Positions 34,801-42,936 of a DNA stretch of 64,000 nucleotides are shown piece by piece. This stretch comes from Aquabacter cavernae. GTDB lineage: Bacteria; Pseudomonadota; Alphaproteobacteria; Rhizobiales; Xanthobacteraceae. Both the position numbers and the translations under genes were made by a program. The stretch lies in the NCBI RefSeq assembly GCF_003993795.1, contig NZ_RWKV01000016.1, positions 372,001 through 436,000 on the forward strand, given 5' to 3'. Under the pieces are notes generated by a model, which was not told the origin of the DNA, did no database searches, and saw nothing but the letters and a program-made list of their open reading frames with translations. Every line of letters starts with the position of its first letter. The first letter of the stretch is position 1.

Positions 34801-37800
34801 GCCCTGTCGCTGGGCAATGTCGACGTCACGCTCGGCGGCTCCGGCGGCGCGGGCGGGAATTCCGGCACGGTTTCGGTCACGTCATCGGGCAACATCATCA
34901 CAGCGGGCGGGCTGTCGGACGGCATCTTCGCCTCCTCCGCCGCAGGCTTCGGCGGGGATGCGGCCTTCAGCTTCGCCAGCACCGTGGCGGCCAATGCCGC
35001 CTCCCTCGGCGACATCACCGTCACCCTGGGCGGCCATGGCGGCGCGGGCGGCACGGCCGGCAACGTGACGGTCGTCAATACGGGCAGCATCGCCACCGCA
35101 GGCCCCTTGTCGTCCGGCATCTTCGCGCAGTCGCTGGGCGGCGGCGGTGGCCGGGCGCACGGTGTCATGGCCGGCAATGTGGGCGATGTGGGCAATGTCT
35201 CCGTCACCCTGGGCGGCGCGGGCGGCGTGGGCGGCATCGCCGGGGACGTGCTGGTGACCTCGCTCACGACCGGCACCACCATCACCACCGGCGGCTCCTC
35301 CTCTCACGGTATCGTGGCCATGAGCATCGGCGGCGCGGGCGGCTCCGGCGGCTTTGCCAGCGAGGTGTCGTTCAATGTGGGGACGCAGGCCACCGGAGGC
35401 GTGTCCGGCGCCGTTTCCGTGGCCATCGGCGGCGGCGGGGCCGCCGGCGGGCGGGCGGGAACGGTCGAGGTGGAGAACGCCTCCGACATCCTGACCCAGA
35501 ATTTCGGCAGCATCGGCATTCTCGCCCAGACCGTGGGCGGCAATGGCGGCACCGGCGGCAGCGTCTATGCCGGCAATCTGAATGTTAGCAATAACGGCTC
35601 CATCAATGTCAGCGTCGATATCGGCGGCAATGGCGGCTTCGGCTCCGCGGGCAACACGGTCGGTGTCGCCAATAGCGGTGCCATCACCACCACCGGCCAT
35701 TTCGCGCCCGGCATCTCCGCCAGTTCCACGGGCGGCGACGGCGGCAACGGGGGCTCCACCTATGTGGTGTTCACCCAGATCGGCCCGGCGGCGCAGGAAA
35801 AGCTCCAGGTGAGCGTCGGCGGCGCGGGCGCGGGCGGCGGCGATGCCGGCGCGGTGACGGTGTCGAACCAGGGCGCCATCAGCACGGCCGGCGGCAGCTC
35901 GGAGGCCATCTTCGCGCAGTCCGTCGGCGGCGGCGGCGGGCGCGGTGGCAGTGCCGGCTATATCGGCGTCGATTTGACCCTGCCGACGGCACATGACAAC
36001 GATGCCTGGAATGTCAGCCTCAGCGCCAATGTGGGCAAAGGCGGGGGCGGCGGCAGCGGCGGTGACGCAGCGGCCGTGACAGTGACAAACGCGGGCGCCA
36101 TCACCACCACCGGCACGCGGGCGCGGGGTATCTTCGCCCAGTCCGTGGGCGGCGGCGGCGGCGACGGCGGCACCGCCTCGGCCACCTCCTTCGGCCTCAG
36201 CGACATCTGTAACTGGGGCCTGAAGGGCGACTATATCTGCCCGGCCGCCAAGCCGGGCCAGGACGGCAAGGTGCCGGTGTCCGTCACCCTCAGCGCCACC
36301 GTCCAGATCGGCGGCGGCGGGGGCACCGGAGGCAACGGCGCGGCGGTCACGGTCCATAACACCAGCGCCATCACCACTGCCGGCCAGCTCAGCCACGGCA
36401 TCTATGCGCAGTCGGTGGGCGGCGGCGGCGGCAATGGCGGCGAAGGCGCGCTCGGCATCGAGGCGTGGACCACCAATAGCGTGGCCCTCATGGTCACCGA
36501 TCTGCCGAGCAATTTCCTGCCCAGCTTCACCTCGATCGATATCGCGGTGGGCGGCACGGGCGGCGGCGCGGGCAAGGGCGGTGCGGTGGAGGTGACAAAT
36601 TCGGGCACCATCCACATCCAGGGGCCGGACCCCTCTTATGTCCAGAAATATACCGGCGTCTCCGGCGGCGTAACCAACATCCTGCCGTTCCTGGCCGGGG
36701 GCGCGGGCATCTTCGCCCAGTCGGTCGGCGGCGGCGGCGGTGACGGGGGGGCGGGATCCTCCAGCCTCACCGCCATCGTCACCCTGGGGAATACCGGCGG
36801 GGGCGGGGGCGATGGCGGCACCGTGACGGTGAACAATTCCGGCACCATCATCAACGCATCCGGCTATTCGGGCACCGGCATCTTCGCCCAGTCCGTGGGC
36901 GGCGGCGGCGGCACCGCCGGCGACGTGGGCCTCGCCTTCTCCGACAAATGGGACGACCTCAATATCGGCGTCGGCCTCGCCGCCACGGCGAATGGCGGCG
37001 CGGGCGGCAATGGCGGCGATGTGAGCGTGACCACAAGCGGCGCCATCACCACCAGCGGCACGGCGTCCGTGGGCATCATCGCGCAATCGGTGGGGGGCGC
37101 GGGCGGCATCACCGGCGTGTCCGGTCATTCCGAGCGTGCCTTCGCCGGCAGCACGGGCGCGGGCGGCAATGGCGGCACCATCTCGGCGAACGTGAACGCG
37201 CCCATCGCCGTCACGGGTACGGGATCGGTGGGCGTCGTGGCGTTGAGCACCAGCGGCATCGGCACGGGCGACTCGAGCGGCACGGTCACCGTCAACGCCA
37301 ATGCGGACATCGCCGCCTCCGGCAGCGGCGGGCGCGGCATCCTTGCCTCAAGCGCCAGCTACCAGAACGGGGCGACGGGCGACGTACTCATCACCGTGGC
37401 CCAGGGCGCGAGCGTGACGACCGGCGCCGCAGGCGCCGAGACCATCGGCGTGACGGAAGGCGGTGGAAACTCCACGATCACCAATAATGGCACCATCACC
37501 AGCGGCAATGCGGCCGGCTACGCCATTCGGGTGAACACCTCCAACACCTTCGCCATCTATAATTTCGGCACCATCAACGGGTCGGTGCTCGGCAGTCCGC
37601 CCGACCCCACATCCAATCTCGGCATCTACAATTTCACAAATTACGGCCTGCTGAATTCAGGTGCCGAGATCACGCTCGCCGCCGCCAATTCCTACTTCCA
37701 GAACGAGGGGACCATCTCGCCCGGCGGGCTCGGCACTCTCGCTACTACCGCCATCAGCGCCACCCTATCGGTCAACCTCAACGCCAACGGCACCTATCAG

Positions 37801-39264
37801 GCGGACTTCGATCCGAGCCGGGTGCTGAGCGGGACCACGGTGGCGAGCGATAGACTCACCCTCGCCACCGGATATGGGACCACACCGGGGATCACATATG
37901 TGGAGGGCACCATCGCGCCTTATGTGGTGGTGTCCAATCCCGGCAATGCGCTGCGCTCCGGCACGGCGAACATCCTGCAGAGCGCCCAGGCGTTCGACAC
38001 CTCGCTCCTGTCCGTCTCCAACAGCGCGACCGTGCAATACGGCCTGTCGGTCCGTTCCGGCGTGCAGCCCGGAGAGACGATTCTGGCCCTGTCCTACGTC
38101 ATCGACACGACGCCCTGGTCCGGGCCCATCGCCGCCACCTTCCCCACCTCCGCCTTGGGCCGGGTGAATGCGAACCACGATGCCTTCGGCACCTATATGG
38201 ACGGCCTCATCTTCCAGAACACGGCGCCGGGCGCCCAGAGTTTCGTCAGCAGCCTGAGCGGCCTCGTGCTGAACGTGCCGGACGGCAACACGCTTCTGAC
38301 GGTCTACGACAATTACATCGCGGACGAGGCGTTCGCAGTGCCCGACGCCACCTTCCTGTCGGCCCTGATGTTCTCCAACGAGCTGCACAGCTGTGACCGG
38401 AGCCGGGCCGAGAGCGTCGTGCGGGTGGGCGAGGACGGCGCGTGCGCCTGGGCACGCATGTATGGGCGGGTGCTGGACACCAACCAGGACAAGGCCGGCC
38501 CCTCCTACCGGGAGAACATGTTCGGCATGTCCGCCGGCGCGCAGTTCACGGTGGCGCCCGGCACCCTTCTGGGCATCGCGGGCGCCTGGGAGACCGGCTC
38601 CGTGGATATGGACGTGGCGGGCAGTGCCGATGTCACCCGCTATTTCGGCGGCCTGATGCTGAAGCACGATTTCGGCGCCTTCACCCTGTCCGGCTCGCTG
38701 GAGGGCGGCATCTATTCCTCCAATCTCGATCGCGCGCTGAATGGCTTCGGCGCCTATCTGATCGCCGACAGCGACCAGGATGGCGGCTACGTGGCGAGCC
38801 ATGCCCGTGTGAGCCGCCGGTTCGATATGGGCACCCTGTTCCTGGAGCCGGTCGCAGACATCGGCATCACCTGGCTGCGCCAGAACGCTTTTACCGAGAG
38901 CGGGGCGGGCGACTTCAACGCCTCCCTCTCGGCGCTCAACCAGACCACCGTGAGCGTCAATCCGTTCGTGAATTTCGGCGGAACGGTGAACCTGTCGGGC
39001 TATGCCGCCAGCCTCAAGCTGCGGGCCGGCGTGCTGGCCTTGTTCGGCGACGATCCCGTTCTGACCGCGTCACTCGCCGGGACCGGGACGTTCGGCCCCT
39101 CCTTCACCATCCAGAACAGCCAGAGCAACCTGTTCGCCGATCTTGGGGCCGGGATCGGCGTATCGCTGGCGCAGGATCTGTCCCTGAGCGCGGACGTCTC
39201 CGCCTTGCTGTCCGAAACCCAGGCCGCCTACGGCGCCCAATTGCGGCTGAACTATCGGTTTTGA
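31855..39264 (+). CDS. Giant glycine-rich autotransporter adhesin
   Basis: 2469 aa from the ATG at 31855, which opens a good signal peptide (LSTGFVLGCASALVSPAAA); the frame extends 35 codons further upstream without a better start. The passenger is a long predicted beta-helix of more than 20 degenerate repeats, about 60-95 residues each, with the recurring core G-I-F-A-Q-S-V-G-G-G-G-G-D-G-G (clear copies near nt 34015, 35915, 36130, 36710, 36885) and I-T-T-x-G strands between. A linker at about 2000-2150 leads to a 12-strand autotransporter barrel (roughly the last 280 residues) ending in Phe, as required for BAM recognition. Four cysteine pairs occur, unusual for type Va passengers. Probable surface adhesin or biofilm protein. 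Neighbouring genes are unrelated. Confidence 0.93.
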   Translation: MRAPGASLPHVTLRLSTGFVLGCASALVSPAAATSCIFDASTSSVSCTGEPTLPILYSNIATTTFSALTADLIAPSGTSIAVISNAGGSPGNGAPNGALSFQGGAYGFATANASGLVLSAVGAAGGGNGGVVTLTVDAPSVSVSGTGMAAIWGASIGGTGVAGDPQPIPPDHDNVHGSASGAGGYGAAASVTAAIGTLSITGGATGISLASTGGAGGSVGAGTETAGQNNVVGSAGGAGGNAGMLGGLNAALSLSSVTLNGASGAAVSISATGGDGGDGGMAVSVIGLGQGLATGGAGGAGGNGGAISVMGSLNLSGTTGSGFVGLLAQSRGGAGGDGGAVSGYTGSKGGNGGAGGAGGSVTVGTADSAFLLTASLSGDNAPVLVARSYGGAGGDGGETQNSYGQKGTGGAAAGGGAAGDVSAYLTGNAATAGTGSTALLIQSVGGFSGAGNMSYGAGAQSYGAGGNVTLAATLAPASNAYGLATTGNTSDAILAQSIGGGGGAALQSLNITTLGGADMAGGDAGAVTVTVGGAPIQTSGTFSRGIYADSIGGGGGSGGGNTGITVIGAAGGSGGSGGAVSVTSAVQIVTTGNGSDGLFAASRGGGGGSAMSSAASNCVSSGSGFCIGGGVGGGGGAGGTVSVNFTNGISTSGSDAGGLVAQSIGGGGGDGANSVGTGIVYVQAIGGTGGKGGDGGTVGVTQASGAQGQIVTQGDRSRGLFAQSVGGGGGDGGSAVTVGAIASYTHTVGGSGGAAGDGAAITVDLLVPVSTHGHVADAVFAQSIGGGGGSAGGVIDADMGGLVYFQHNVGGTGGAGGSAGGVSVSTLGAISTTGNQSSGIVAEATGGGGGHSSTVVSNSTLVAANIAVSVGMAGGAGGDVTGTILVNAGGAVTTTGKSSGAIAAHSTGGGGGHAGTVISTGDAQIGEVAVTIGGNGGGGGDGGAVIVTTTGPISTAGGASVGISAISTGGTGGTGALVVEASALSLGNVDVTLGGSGGAGGNSGTVSVTSSGNIITAGGLSDGIFASSAAGFGGDAAFSFASTVAANAASLGDITVTLGGHGGAGGTAGNVTVVNTGSIATAGPLSSGIFAQSLGGGGGRAHGVMAGNVGDVGNVSVTLGGAGGVGGIAGDVLVTSLTTGTTITTGGSSSHGIVAMSIGGAGGSGGFASEVSFNVGTQATGGVSGAVSVAIGGGGAAGGRAGTVEVENASDILTQNFGSIGILAQTVGGNGGTGGSVYAGNLNVSNNGSINVSVDIGGNGGFGSAGNTVGVANSGAITTTGHFAPGISASSTGGDGGNGGSTYVVFTQIGPAAQEKLQVSVGGAGAGGGDAGAVTVSNQGAISTAGGSSEAIFAQSVGGGGGRGGSAGYIGVDLTLPTAHDNDAWNVSLSANVGKGGGGGSGGDAAAVTVTNAGAITTTGTRARGIFAQSVGGGGGDGGTASATSFGLSDICNWGLKGDYICPAAKPGQDGKVPVSVTLSATVQIGGGGGTGGNGAAVTVHNTSAITTAGQLSHGIYAQSVGGGGGNGGEGALGIEAWTTNSVALMVTDLPSNFLPSFTSIDIAVGGTGGGAGKGGAVEVTNSGTIHIQGPDPSYVQKYTGVSGGVTNILPFLAGGAGIFAQSVGGGGGDGGAGSSSLTAIVTLGNTGGGGGDGGTVTVNNSGTIINASGYSGTGIFAQSVGGGGGTAGDVGLAFSDKWDDLNIGVGLAATANGGAGGNGGDVSVTTSGAITTSGTASVGIIAQSVGGAGGITGVSGHSERAFAGSTGAGGNGGTISANVNAPIAVTGTGSVGVVALSTSGIGTGDSSGTVTVNANADIAASGSGGRGILASSASYQNGATGDVLITVAQGASVTTGAAGAETIGVTEGGGNSTITNNGTITSGNAAGYAIRVNTSNTFAIYNFGTINGSVLGSPPDPTSNLGIYNFTNYGLLNSGAEITLAAANSYFQNEGTISPGGLGTLATTAISATLSVNLNANGTYQADFDPSRVLSGTTVASDRLTLATGYGTTPGITYVEGTIAPYVVVSNPGNALRSGTANILQSAQAFDTSLLSVSNSATVQYGLSVRSGVQPGETILALSYVIDTTPWSGPIAATFPTSALGRVNANHDAFGTYMDGLIFQNTAPGAQSFVSSLSGLVLNVPDGNTLLTVYDNYIADEAFAVPDATFLSALMFSNELHSCDRSRAESVVRVGEDGACAWARMYGRVLDTNQDKAGPSYRENMFGMSAGAQFTVAPGTLLGIAGAWETGSVDMDVAGSADVTRYFGGLMLKHDFGAFTLSGSLEGGIYSSNLDRALNGFGAYLIADSDQDGGYVASHARVSRRFDMGTLFLEPVADIGITWLRQNAFTESGAGDFNASLSALNQTTVSVNPFVNFGGTVNLSGYAASLKLRAGVLALFGDDPVLTASLAGTGTFGPSFTIQNSQSNLFADLGAGIGVSLAQDLSLSADVSALLSETQAAYGAQLRLNYRF

Positions 39265-39519
39265 AGCAAAGCTCGATCGGCACGGCTTGATGCGCCCTCG
39301 ACCAGCCAGACCACCGGCGGGATATTCGTGTGCTTCGCGATGCCGGTGACCATCAAGGCACACCGCCGGAGAGGCATCGAACCGGCCGCCGTGCTTCATG
39401 CGCGCTTTCAAGAATTATCCGGCGACGGTCAAAACCATGCTACAAACAGGTTCCGTTCTCGCGCGGGATCTGAACAAAGATCGCGGCGTCATGAATGACG
39501 AATATCGACTGGAAATAAT

Positions 39520-39777
39520 TTGCAGATCTTGGTTCGGGACAACAATATTGAACAGGCTCTGAAGGTCCTCAAGAAAAGAATGCAGAGAGAAGGCATTTTC
39601 CGCGAAATGAAGCAGCGGAAAGCCTACGAAAAGCCGTCGGAGCGTCGGGTCCGCGAAAAGGCTGAGGCGGTGCGACGGGCGCGCAAAGCGGCGCGCAAAG
39701 TTGCCCAGCGTGAAGGCCTGATCCCGATGAAGCCCAGGAAGCCGAGAGCGGATCGCTCCCCCTCCATGCCGAGATAG
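39520..39777 (+). CDS. rpsU: 30S ribosomal protein S21, TTG start
   Basis: 85 aa. It begins [20 protein letters not shown] and continues with the highly basic [20 protein letters not shown] region of alphaproteobacterial S21, which helps mRNA recruitment on the 30S subunit. The family start MQ(I/V)LVRDNN fixes the initiation codon as TTG; no in-frame ATG fits. The Shine-Dalgarno match is poor, and S21 itself supports SD-dependent initiation, so a weak start may be an autoregulatory feature. Alphaproteobacteria often carry more than one rpsU; this copy sits in AT-richer accessory DNA near a cold-shock gene. Confidence 0.92.
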   Translation: MQILVRDNNIEQALKVLKKRMQREGIFREMKQRKAYEKPSERRVREKAEAVRRARKAARKVAQREGLIPMKPRKPRADRSPSMPR

Positions 39778-39814
39778 ATCCTTTCCCGACACTGGAAATG
39801 ACAGGAGCTGTCGC

Positions 39815-39943
39815 ATGGCAAAAGGTCAGAAACGAAGCAATCGCGAGGTCAAGAAGCCGAAGAAGGTCAAGCTTGCCCCTGCGCCGACGTCAGCGCTGAC
39901 GAAAGGCATTGCGATTGGCGGAGAGGCATCGAAGAAAAAATAG
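39815..39943 (+). CDS. Small basic conserved protein (MAKGQ-type)
   Basis: 42 aa: MAKGQKRSNREVKKPKKVK, then an Ala/Pro/Thr stretch, ending EASKKK. The ATG has AGGAG 8 bases upstream. Short lysine-rich proteins starting MAKGQxRSNREAKKPK are widespread in Rhizobiales (from memory) and have no assigned function; the composition suggests RNA, DNA or ribosome binding. It follows rpsU by 37 bases, so the two probably share a transcript. Confidence 0.75.
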   Translation: MAKGQKRSNREVKKPKKVKLAPAPTSALTKGIAIGGEASKKK

Positions 39944-39989
39944 CCGACACCGCAGCAGGGCCGGGCGCGCTCCGGTTTGGTTCAGCCTG

Positions 39990-40361
39990 TCAATAGAATG
40001 GGCGCGTGAGCCTGGCGCTGGCCAAGGCCCTGCCCTTGGCGTCCATCGCATCCACGGTCCATGTATACATCCCCCCGACGCACGGGGATCGGAATGAGAC
40101 CGCACCGCGAGGAATCAGCCCGAGAAGGGGGGCCGGCACGTCCGCGCCTCCTAACTCACTGCCATCCGTATTGGTGAGCACGAACCGCAATTGGGTGGTT
40201 CCGCTCGGCATGTTCTCCACCTGGAACCTAGGGCTGCTCGATTGCGAAGCGCAGAGACTTGTCCCGATCCATGTGAAATCGAGCGTCATGTCCTCAGACA
40301 GCGCAAAGGCCGAGGACGGACATGCACAGAGAAAGCAGACCAGCGCGCTCGCGATTTTCAT
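39990..40361 (-). CDS. Secreted protein, distant PEBP-like
   Basis: 123 aa with a signal peptide (MKIASALVCFLCACPSSAFA) and a mature part containing SPRFQVENMPSGTTQLRFVLTNTDG and GGMYTWTVDAMDAKGR. These recall the phosphatidylethanolamine-binding (YbhB/YbcL) fold pattern SPxF-VP-GT-L and Y-x-ALDA, though ligand-pocket residues are not clear. Two cysteines in the mature part (SLCAS, SPCVG) could form a disulfide. It is convergent with the small basic gene and stands alone. Function unknown. Confidence 0.65.
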   Translation of the reverse strand: MKIASALVCFLCACPSSAFALSEDMTLDFTWIGTSLCASQSSSPRFQVENMPSGTTQLRFVLTNTDGSELGGADVPAPLLGLIPRGAVSFRSPCVGGMYTWTVDAMDAKGRALASARLTRPFY

Positions 40362-40500
40362 TCCGGTTCCTCCGGCTTCGGTGCCGAAGCTGATCGCACG
40401 CTATCATGATGCGGGCTTCCCAACGGGATGAACTCGAAAATAAAAATGTTCTTTCATAAAAATAAAACCTCTCCACTTACGAAGTGTGGTAGAATAAACT

Positions 40501-40698
40501 ATGAGTGCAAAATTCAAGATCGACGGTCGCGTCGAATTTGTTGCTGGCTTCGGCTCACCGCCTGGACAGTTTCGAATTATTCGTGAGCTGCCGTCCGAGA
40601 GAGACGAGCCGAGCTACCGGCTCAAGGGCGAGCACGAGGCATTTGAGCGTGTGGCCCGGGAATCGCAACTTCGCCGGGTTGTCGAAAATTTAAAATAA
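40501..40698 (+). CDS. Small conserved hypothetical protein, possibly leaderless
   Basis: 65 aa: MSAKFKIDGRVEFVAGFGSPPGQFRIIRELP, ending with HEAFERVARESQLRRVV. Similar short SH3-like proteins with a PPGxFxIxRxLP strand and an FERVxRESxL tail occur widely in Rhizobiales; function unknown. No Shine-Dalgarno precedes the ATG; instead TAGAAT, a good -10 element, ends 5 bases before it, so the mRNA may begin at the start codon. Confidence 0.7.
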   Translation: MSAKFKIDGRVEFVAGFGSPPGQFRIIRELPSERDEPSYRLKGEHEAFERVARESQLRRVVENLK

Positions 40699-40826
40699 TT
40701 TAAATAGCCACACCTGCCTTCACATCAAGAGCACCCCTCCCACGGGGAATGCATGATATTGAATGGCAGTTTCAATTAACACGAACGTGCGTGTGGCGAT
40801 TTTTATTCAATATATATTTCCAACTC

Positions 40827-40843
40827 TTCTGAAATTTTCAGAA
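40827..40843. promoter_or_regulatory. Inverted repeat in cold-shock gene leader
   Basis: TTCTGAAA-T-TTTCAGAA, perfect 8-bp arms, 31 bases upstream of the csp start. It uses the same half-site as the operator before the cyd regulator but with the halves in the opposite order. It could be a protein-binding site or an RNA hairpin. Confidence 0.45.
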
Positions 40844-40874
40844 ATCAAATCTGTGCGATTGAAGGGAAACAGTG

Positions 40875-41084
40875 ATGAGTGTCGGTACCGTGAAATGGTT
40901 CAATGCCACCAAGGGCTTTGGCTTCATTCAGCCCGAGGATGGCGGGGCGGATGTGTTTGTGCACATCTCGGCCGTCGAGAAAGCCGGAATGGCGACGCTT
41001 TCCGAAGGGCAGAAGGTGCAGTTCGAGCTTGTTCGTGACGAGCGCTCCGGAAAGAGTTCCGCAGGAAACCTTCAGGCTGCGTGA
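40875..41084 (+). CDS. Cold-shock protein, CspA family
   Basis: 69 aa from ATG (a GTG directly before it is less likely; GAAGGGAAA lies upstream). The single OB-fold domain has both RNA-binding motifs: KGFGFI (RNP1) and VFVHIS (RNP2). It binds single-stranded RNA/DNA and melts mRNA structure during cold or stationary stress. It is followed by a strong terminator, so it is monocistronic. The gene order S21, small basic protein, csp is a recurrent neighbourhood in Rhizobiales (from memory). Confidence 0.95.
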   Translation: MSVGTVKWFNATKGFGFIQPEDGGADVFVHISAVEKAGMATLSEGQKVQFELVRDERSGKSSAGNLQAA

Positions 41085-41149
41085 CAAACCCATGCCATTG
41101 ACCGTGGATGTATCGGGAATGGCATGAAGCGCCCTGAAGGCGAAAGTAT

Positions 41150-41183
41150 CAGGCTCCGCCTCGCCGAGGCGGAGCCTGTTTTT
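41150..41183 (+). terminator. Rho-independent terminator of csp
   Basis: Long GC stem CAGGCTCCGCCTCG / CGAGGCGGAGCCTG with a minimal loop, followed by TTTTT. It lies 65 bases after the csp stop. Confidence 0.93.
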
Positions 41184-41229
41184 GTGAAAGGGACAGCCCT
41201 TTGGCTTAAAATAAGTCGGCTCTGCTGGA

Positions 41230-41393
41230 CCGACATCCTTGCGCGCCCTGCCCGCCCCTCCGCTTCGATGCGGTGGATCCCGGCGACACTGCCGAGCGCG
41301 CCCAATCCATTTCCGCAGGGAAGGACACCCTCTCCAATGTGGGTCGGGGGGTGCATCACGGTTGTGACTTTCCCGACGAGATAGCCGGGCCGA
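41230..41393 (+). pseudogene. Remnant: 3' end of a paralogue of the secreted gene at 55264-55698
   Basis: The DNA aligns base by base with about 55545-55710: GATGCGGTGGATCCCGGCGA here against GATGTCGTGAACCCGGGCGA there, then CAATCCAT-TTC-GC, AAGGACAC-CTC and GGGTGCATCA, up to the shared CCGGGCCG after the stop. Translated piecewise, DPGDTAERAQSISAGKDTL corresponds to NPGDNAELTQSIFAEKDTL, but small insertions shift the frame before and after this block. Only the C-terminal third is left. It is a decayed copy, not an expressed gene. Confidence 0.8.
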
Positions 41394-41880
41394 CCGCAGG
41401 GAACGCCTCTGAAGCCATTCGCGCCGGCTTGAAACCCATCTACGTCAACGATGCGAAGTCGCGAGATCGTCACTCGCGAGATCGACCTCCGCCTTGGCGG
41501 CGCGTCCGAACGTCGCTTCCGACGCCTGATCGAGGGCGAACCTCACATGAGAAGCTTGGCGCTTTTTGGCATCCGAAAGCATCGCGCGAAGTAAGATGGC
41601 CTTCGGCGCATCGCGCCCCTCTGCCGCGACATTGATGATCCCCTCCGGCTTCTCCACACCTTGAAAATGAGCTCACTCTTCGAGAAGCTTATTGTAAGCA
41701 CAACTTACATTAATTCGCTTCCCGCGAATTATCGTTAGGTATTATAATGAGTGTTGAAATATTTATTTCGTGATGATTACATTGCGTGATCACATCGGAA
41801 CATGAATGTGGCTGCACGAAAAGGAGAGATGGCTCTCTCCATTCGATGCGAGTGCGAAATGAGCGTTTCCGGGGGCGGAA
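41394..41880. other. Gene-poor AT-rich stretch before AraC gene
   Basis: No convincing coding sequence. A 70-codon open frame on the minus strand (41445-41657, GTG start) has no ribosome site and no recognised family. The 3' half is AT-rich and holds two adjacent inverted repeats, TGTAAG-N5-CTTACA (41693-41709) and AATTCGC-N5-GCGAATT (41712-41730), and a hairpin GGAGAGA-TGGC-TCTCTCC (41823-41840) close to the AraC start. These are candidate regulatory sites. Confidence 0.45.
41712..41730. promoter_or_regulatory. Inverted repeat upstream of AraC gene
   Basis: Perfect 7-bp arms AATTCGC-TTCCC-GCGAATT, next to a second palindrome TGTAAG-N5-CTTACA at 41693-41709. Both lie 150-190 bases upstream of the regulator start. 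Confidence 0.4.
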
Positions 41881-42930
41881 ATGGATTCGACGCGCACAAG
41901 TCATTGCCCTCCAAGGGGCACGTCCGAACAGGCCTACACCTCGCTCATGCCCAGGCTCGAGTTGCTCGCGCCGTGTTTCGTGGCGCTTCTGCATCCCGAC
42001 GGCGGGGACATGGACCTTAACGGCGTGATGCGGCGCTATCCGTCAGCCCTCGCTTTGCTGTCCGCCTGCGCGGAGTTTTCCGGAAGCGCCCATCTGGGCA
42101 TCCTGCTGGCCCAAATCTGGCCGCTCCCGGAGCTTCACCCCTCCCCGGCCGACACACCCACCTGGACCGTCCTGAGCGCGGCTCTGGCGGATGCGCGCGG
42201 CACCCTTGACCTCAACCAGCACGGCCAGATCATTCTGGGGTGGGCGCCTGGAACCGTGCGTGTCAATTATGTCATTACCGACAATGCCATGGAGAGCGGG
42301 GCGGTCGCCGCCGATTTCGAGATCGCCATGGCCTGCCGAATCCTCTGCAAGCTGCTTGGCCCGGAATTCACGCCCGAACTGGTGGAGCTTCCGCGCCGTG
42401 CGCCGCGGGATGCGCGCGCTTACAGGCGCGCCTTCGCCTGCCCCGTCGCCTTTAACGCCAGCGTCGCGACCATCCATGTGAACGCGGCCGCCCTTCAGGC
42501 GCCCACCAAGCTACGGGTCGGCCGGAAGGACGGGGTGGGAGCGGACTGGGCCACGGACCCTGCCCCGCTCGGGGATCTCGTCGCGCGTGAACTCGCCCTC
42601 AAGATCGCCCTGGGCGAATCCCCGTCCGCTGCCCGGGTCGCCACTGTCCTCAACATGGGATGCCGGACGTTGCAGCGGCAATTGGAGCACGCGCAGACCA
42701 GCTTCCGGCTGCTCTGCGACGGCGTCCGTTTTGGAATGGCCAAGCGGCTGCTGCGGGATACCGATATCGACCTGACCAACATGGCCTTGTCGCTCGGCTA
42801 TTCCGACGTTTCGGTTCTCACCCGCGCCTTCACCCGCTGGGCCGGCACCTGCCCATCCAACTGGCGGGCGAGCCACCCGGCCCGCGAGCCGGCCTCACGC
42901 CGGGCGCCAGAGATGACGGAAGGACGGTGA
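41881..42930 (+). CDS. AraC-family regulator, OruR-like
   Basis: 349 aa. The N-terminal ligand domain (about 30-230) resembles the arabinose-binding-like domain of the OruR/ArgR-type AraC group; the C-terminal double helix-turn-helix (about 245-335) has AARVATVLNMGCRTLQRQL and the second-helix motif ITNMALSLGYSDVSVLTRAFTRWAG in outline. The start is uncertain, as the first 25 residues look non-native and an internal ATG is possible. It lies 0.8 kb upstream of the decarboxylase-antiporter pair with a small FUSC gene between on the other strand. OruR controls ornithine use in Pseudomonas, so regulation of that pair is a reasonable inference. Confidence 0.85.
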   Translation: MDSTRTSHCPPRGTSEQAYTSLMPRLELLAPCFVALLHPDGGDMDLNGVMRRYPSALALLSACAEFSGSAHLGILLAQIWPLPELHPSPADTPTWTVLSAALADARGTLDLNQHGQIILGWAPGTVRVNYVITDNAMESGAVAADFEIAMACRILCKLLGPEFTPELVELPRRAPRDARAYRRAFACPVAFNASVATIHVNAAALQAPTKLRVGRKDGVGADWATDPAPLGDLVARELALKIALGESPSAARVATVLNMGCRTLQRQLEHAQTSFRLLCDGVRFGMAKRLLRDTDIDLTNMALSLGYSDVSVLTRAFTRWAGTCPSNWRASHPAREPASRRAPEMTEGR

Positions 42931-42936
42931 GCGCGC

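Noticed and set aside
32000-37100. Autotransporter repeats as a CRISPR array or tandem DNA repeat
   Set aside because: Repeat units are degenerate and of uneven length, and they encode a continuous protein; no constant repeat with unique spacers.
31891-37128. Long minus-strand frames opposite the autotransporter
   Set aside because: The Gly-rich repeats translate on the other strand as Ala/Arg/Pro-rich repeats; no signal peptide or domain.
41445-41657. 70-codon minus-strand frame with GTG start
   Set aside because: No ribosome site and no family recognised; adjacent to a pseudogene remnant. Possible but unsupported.
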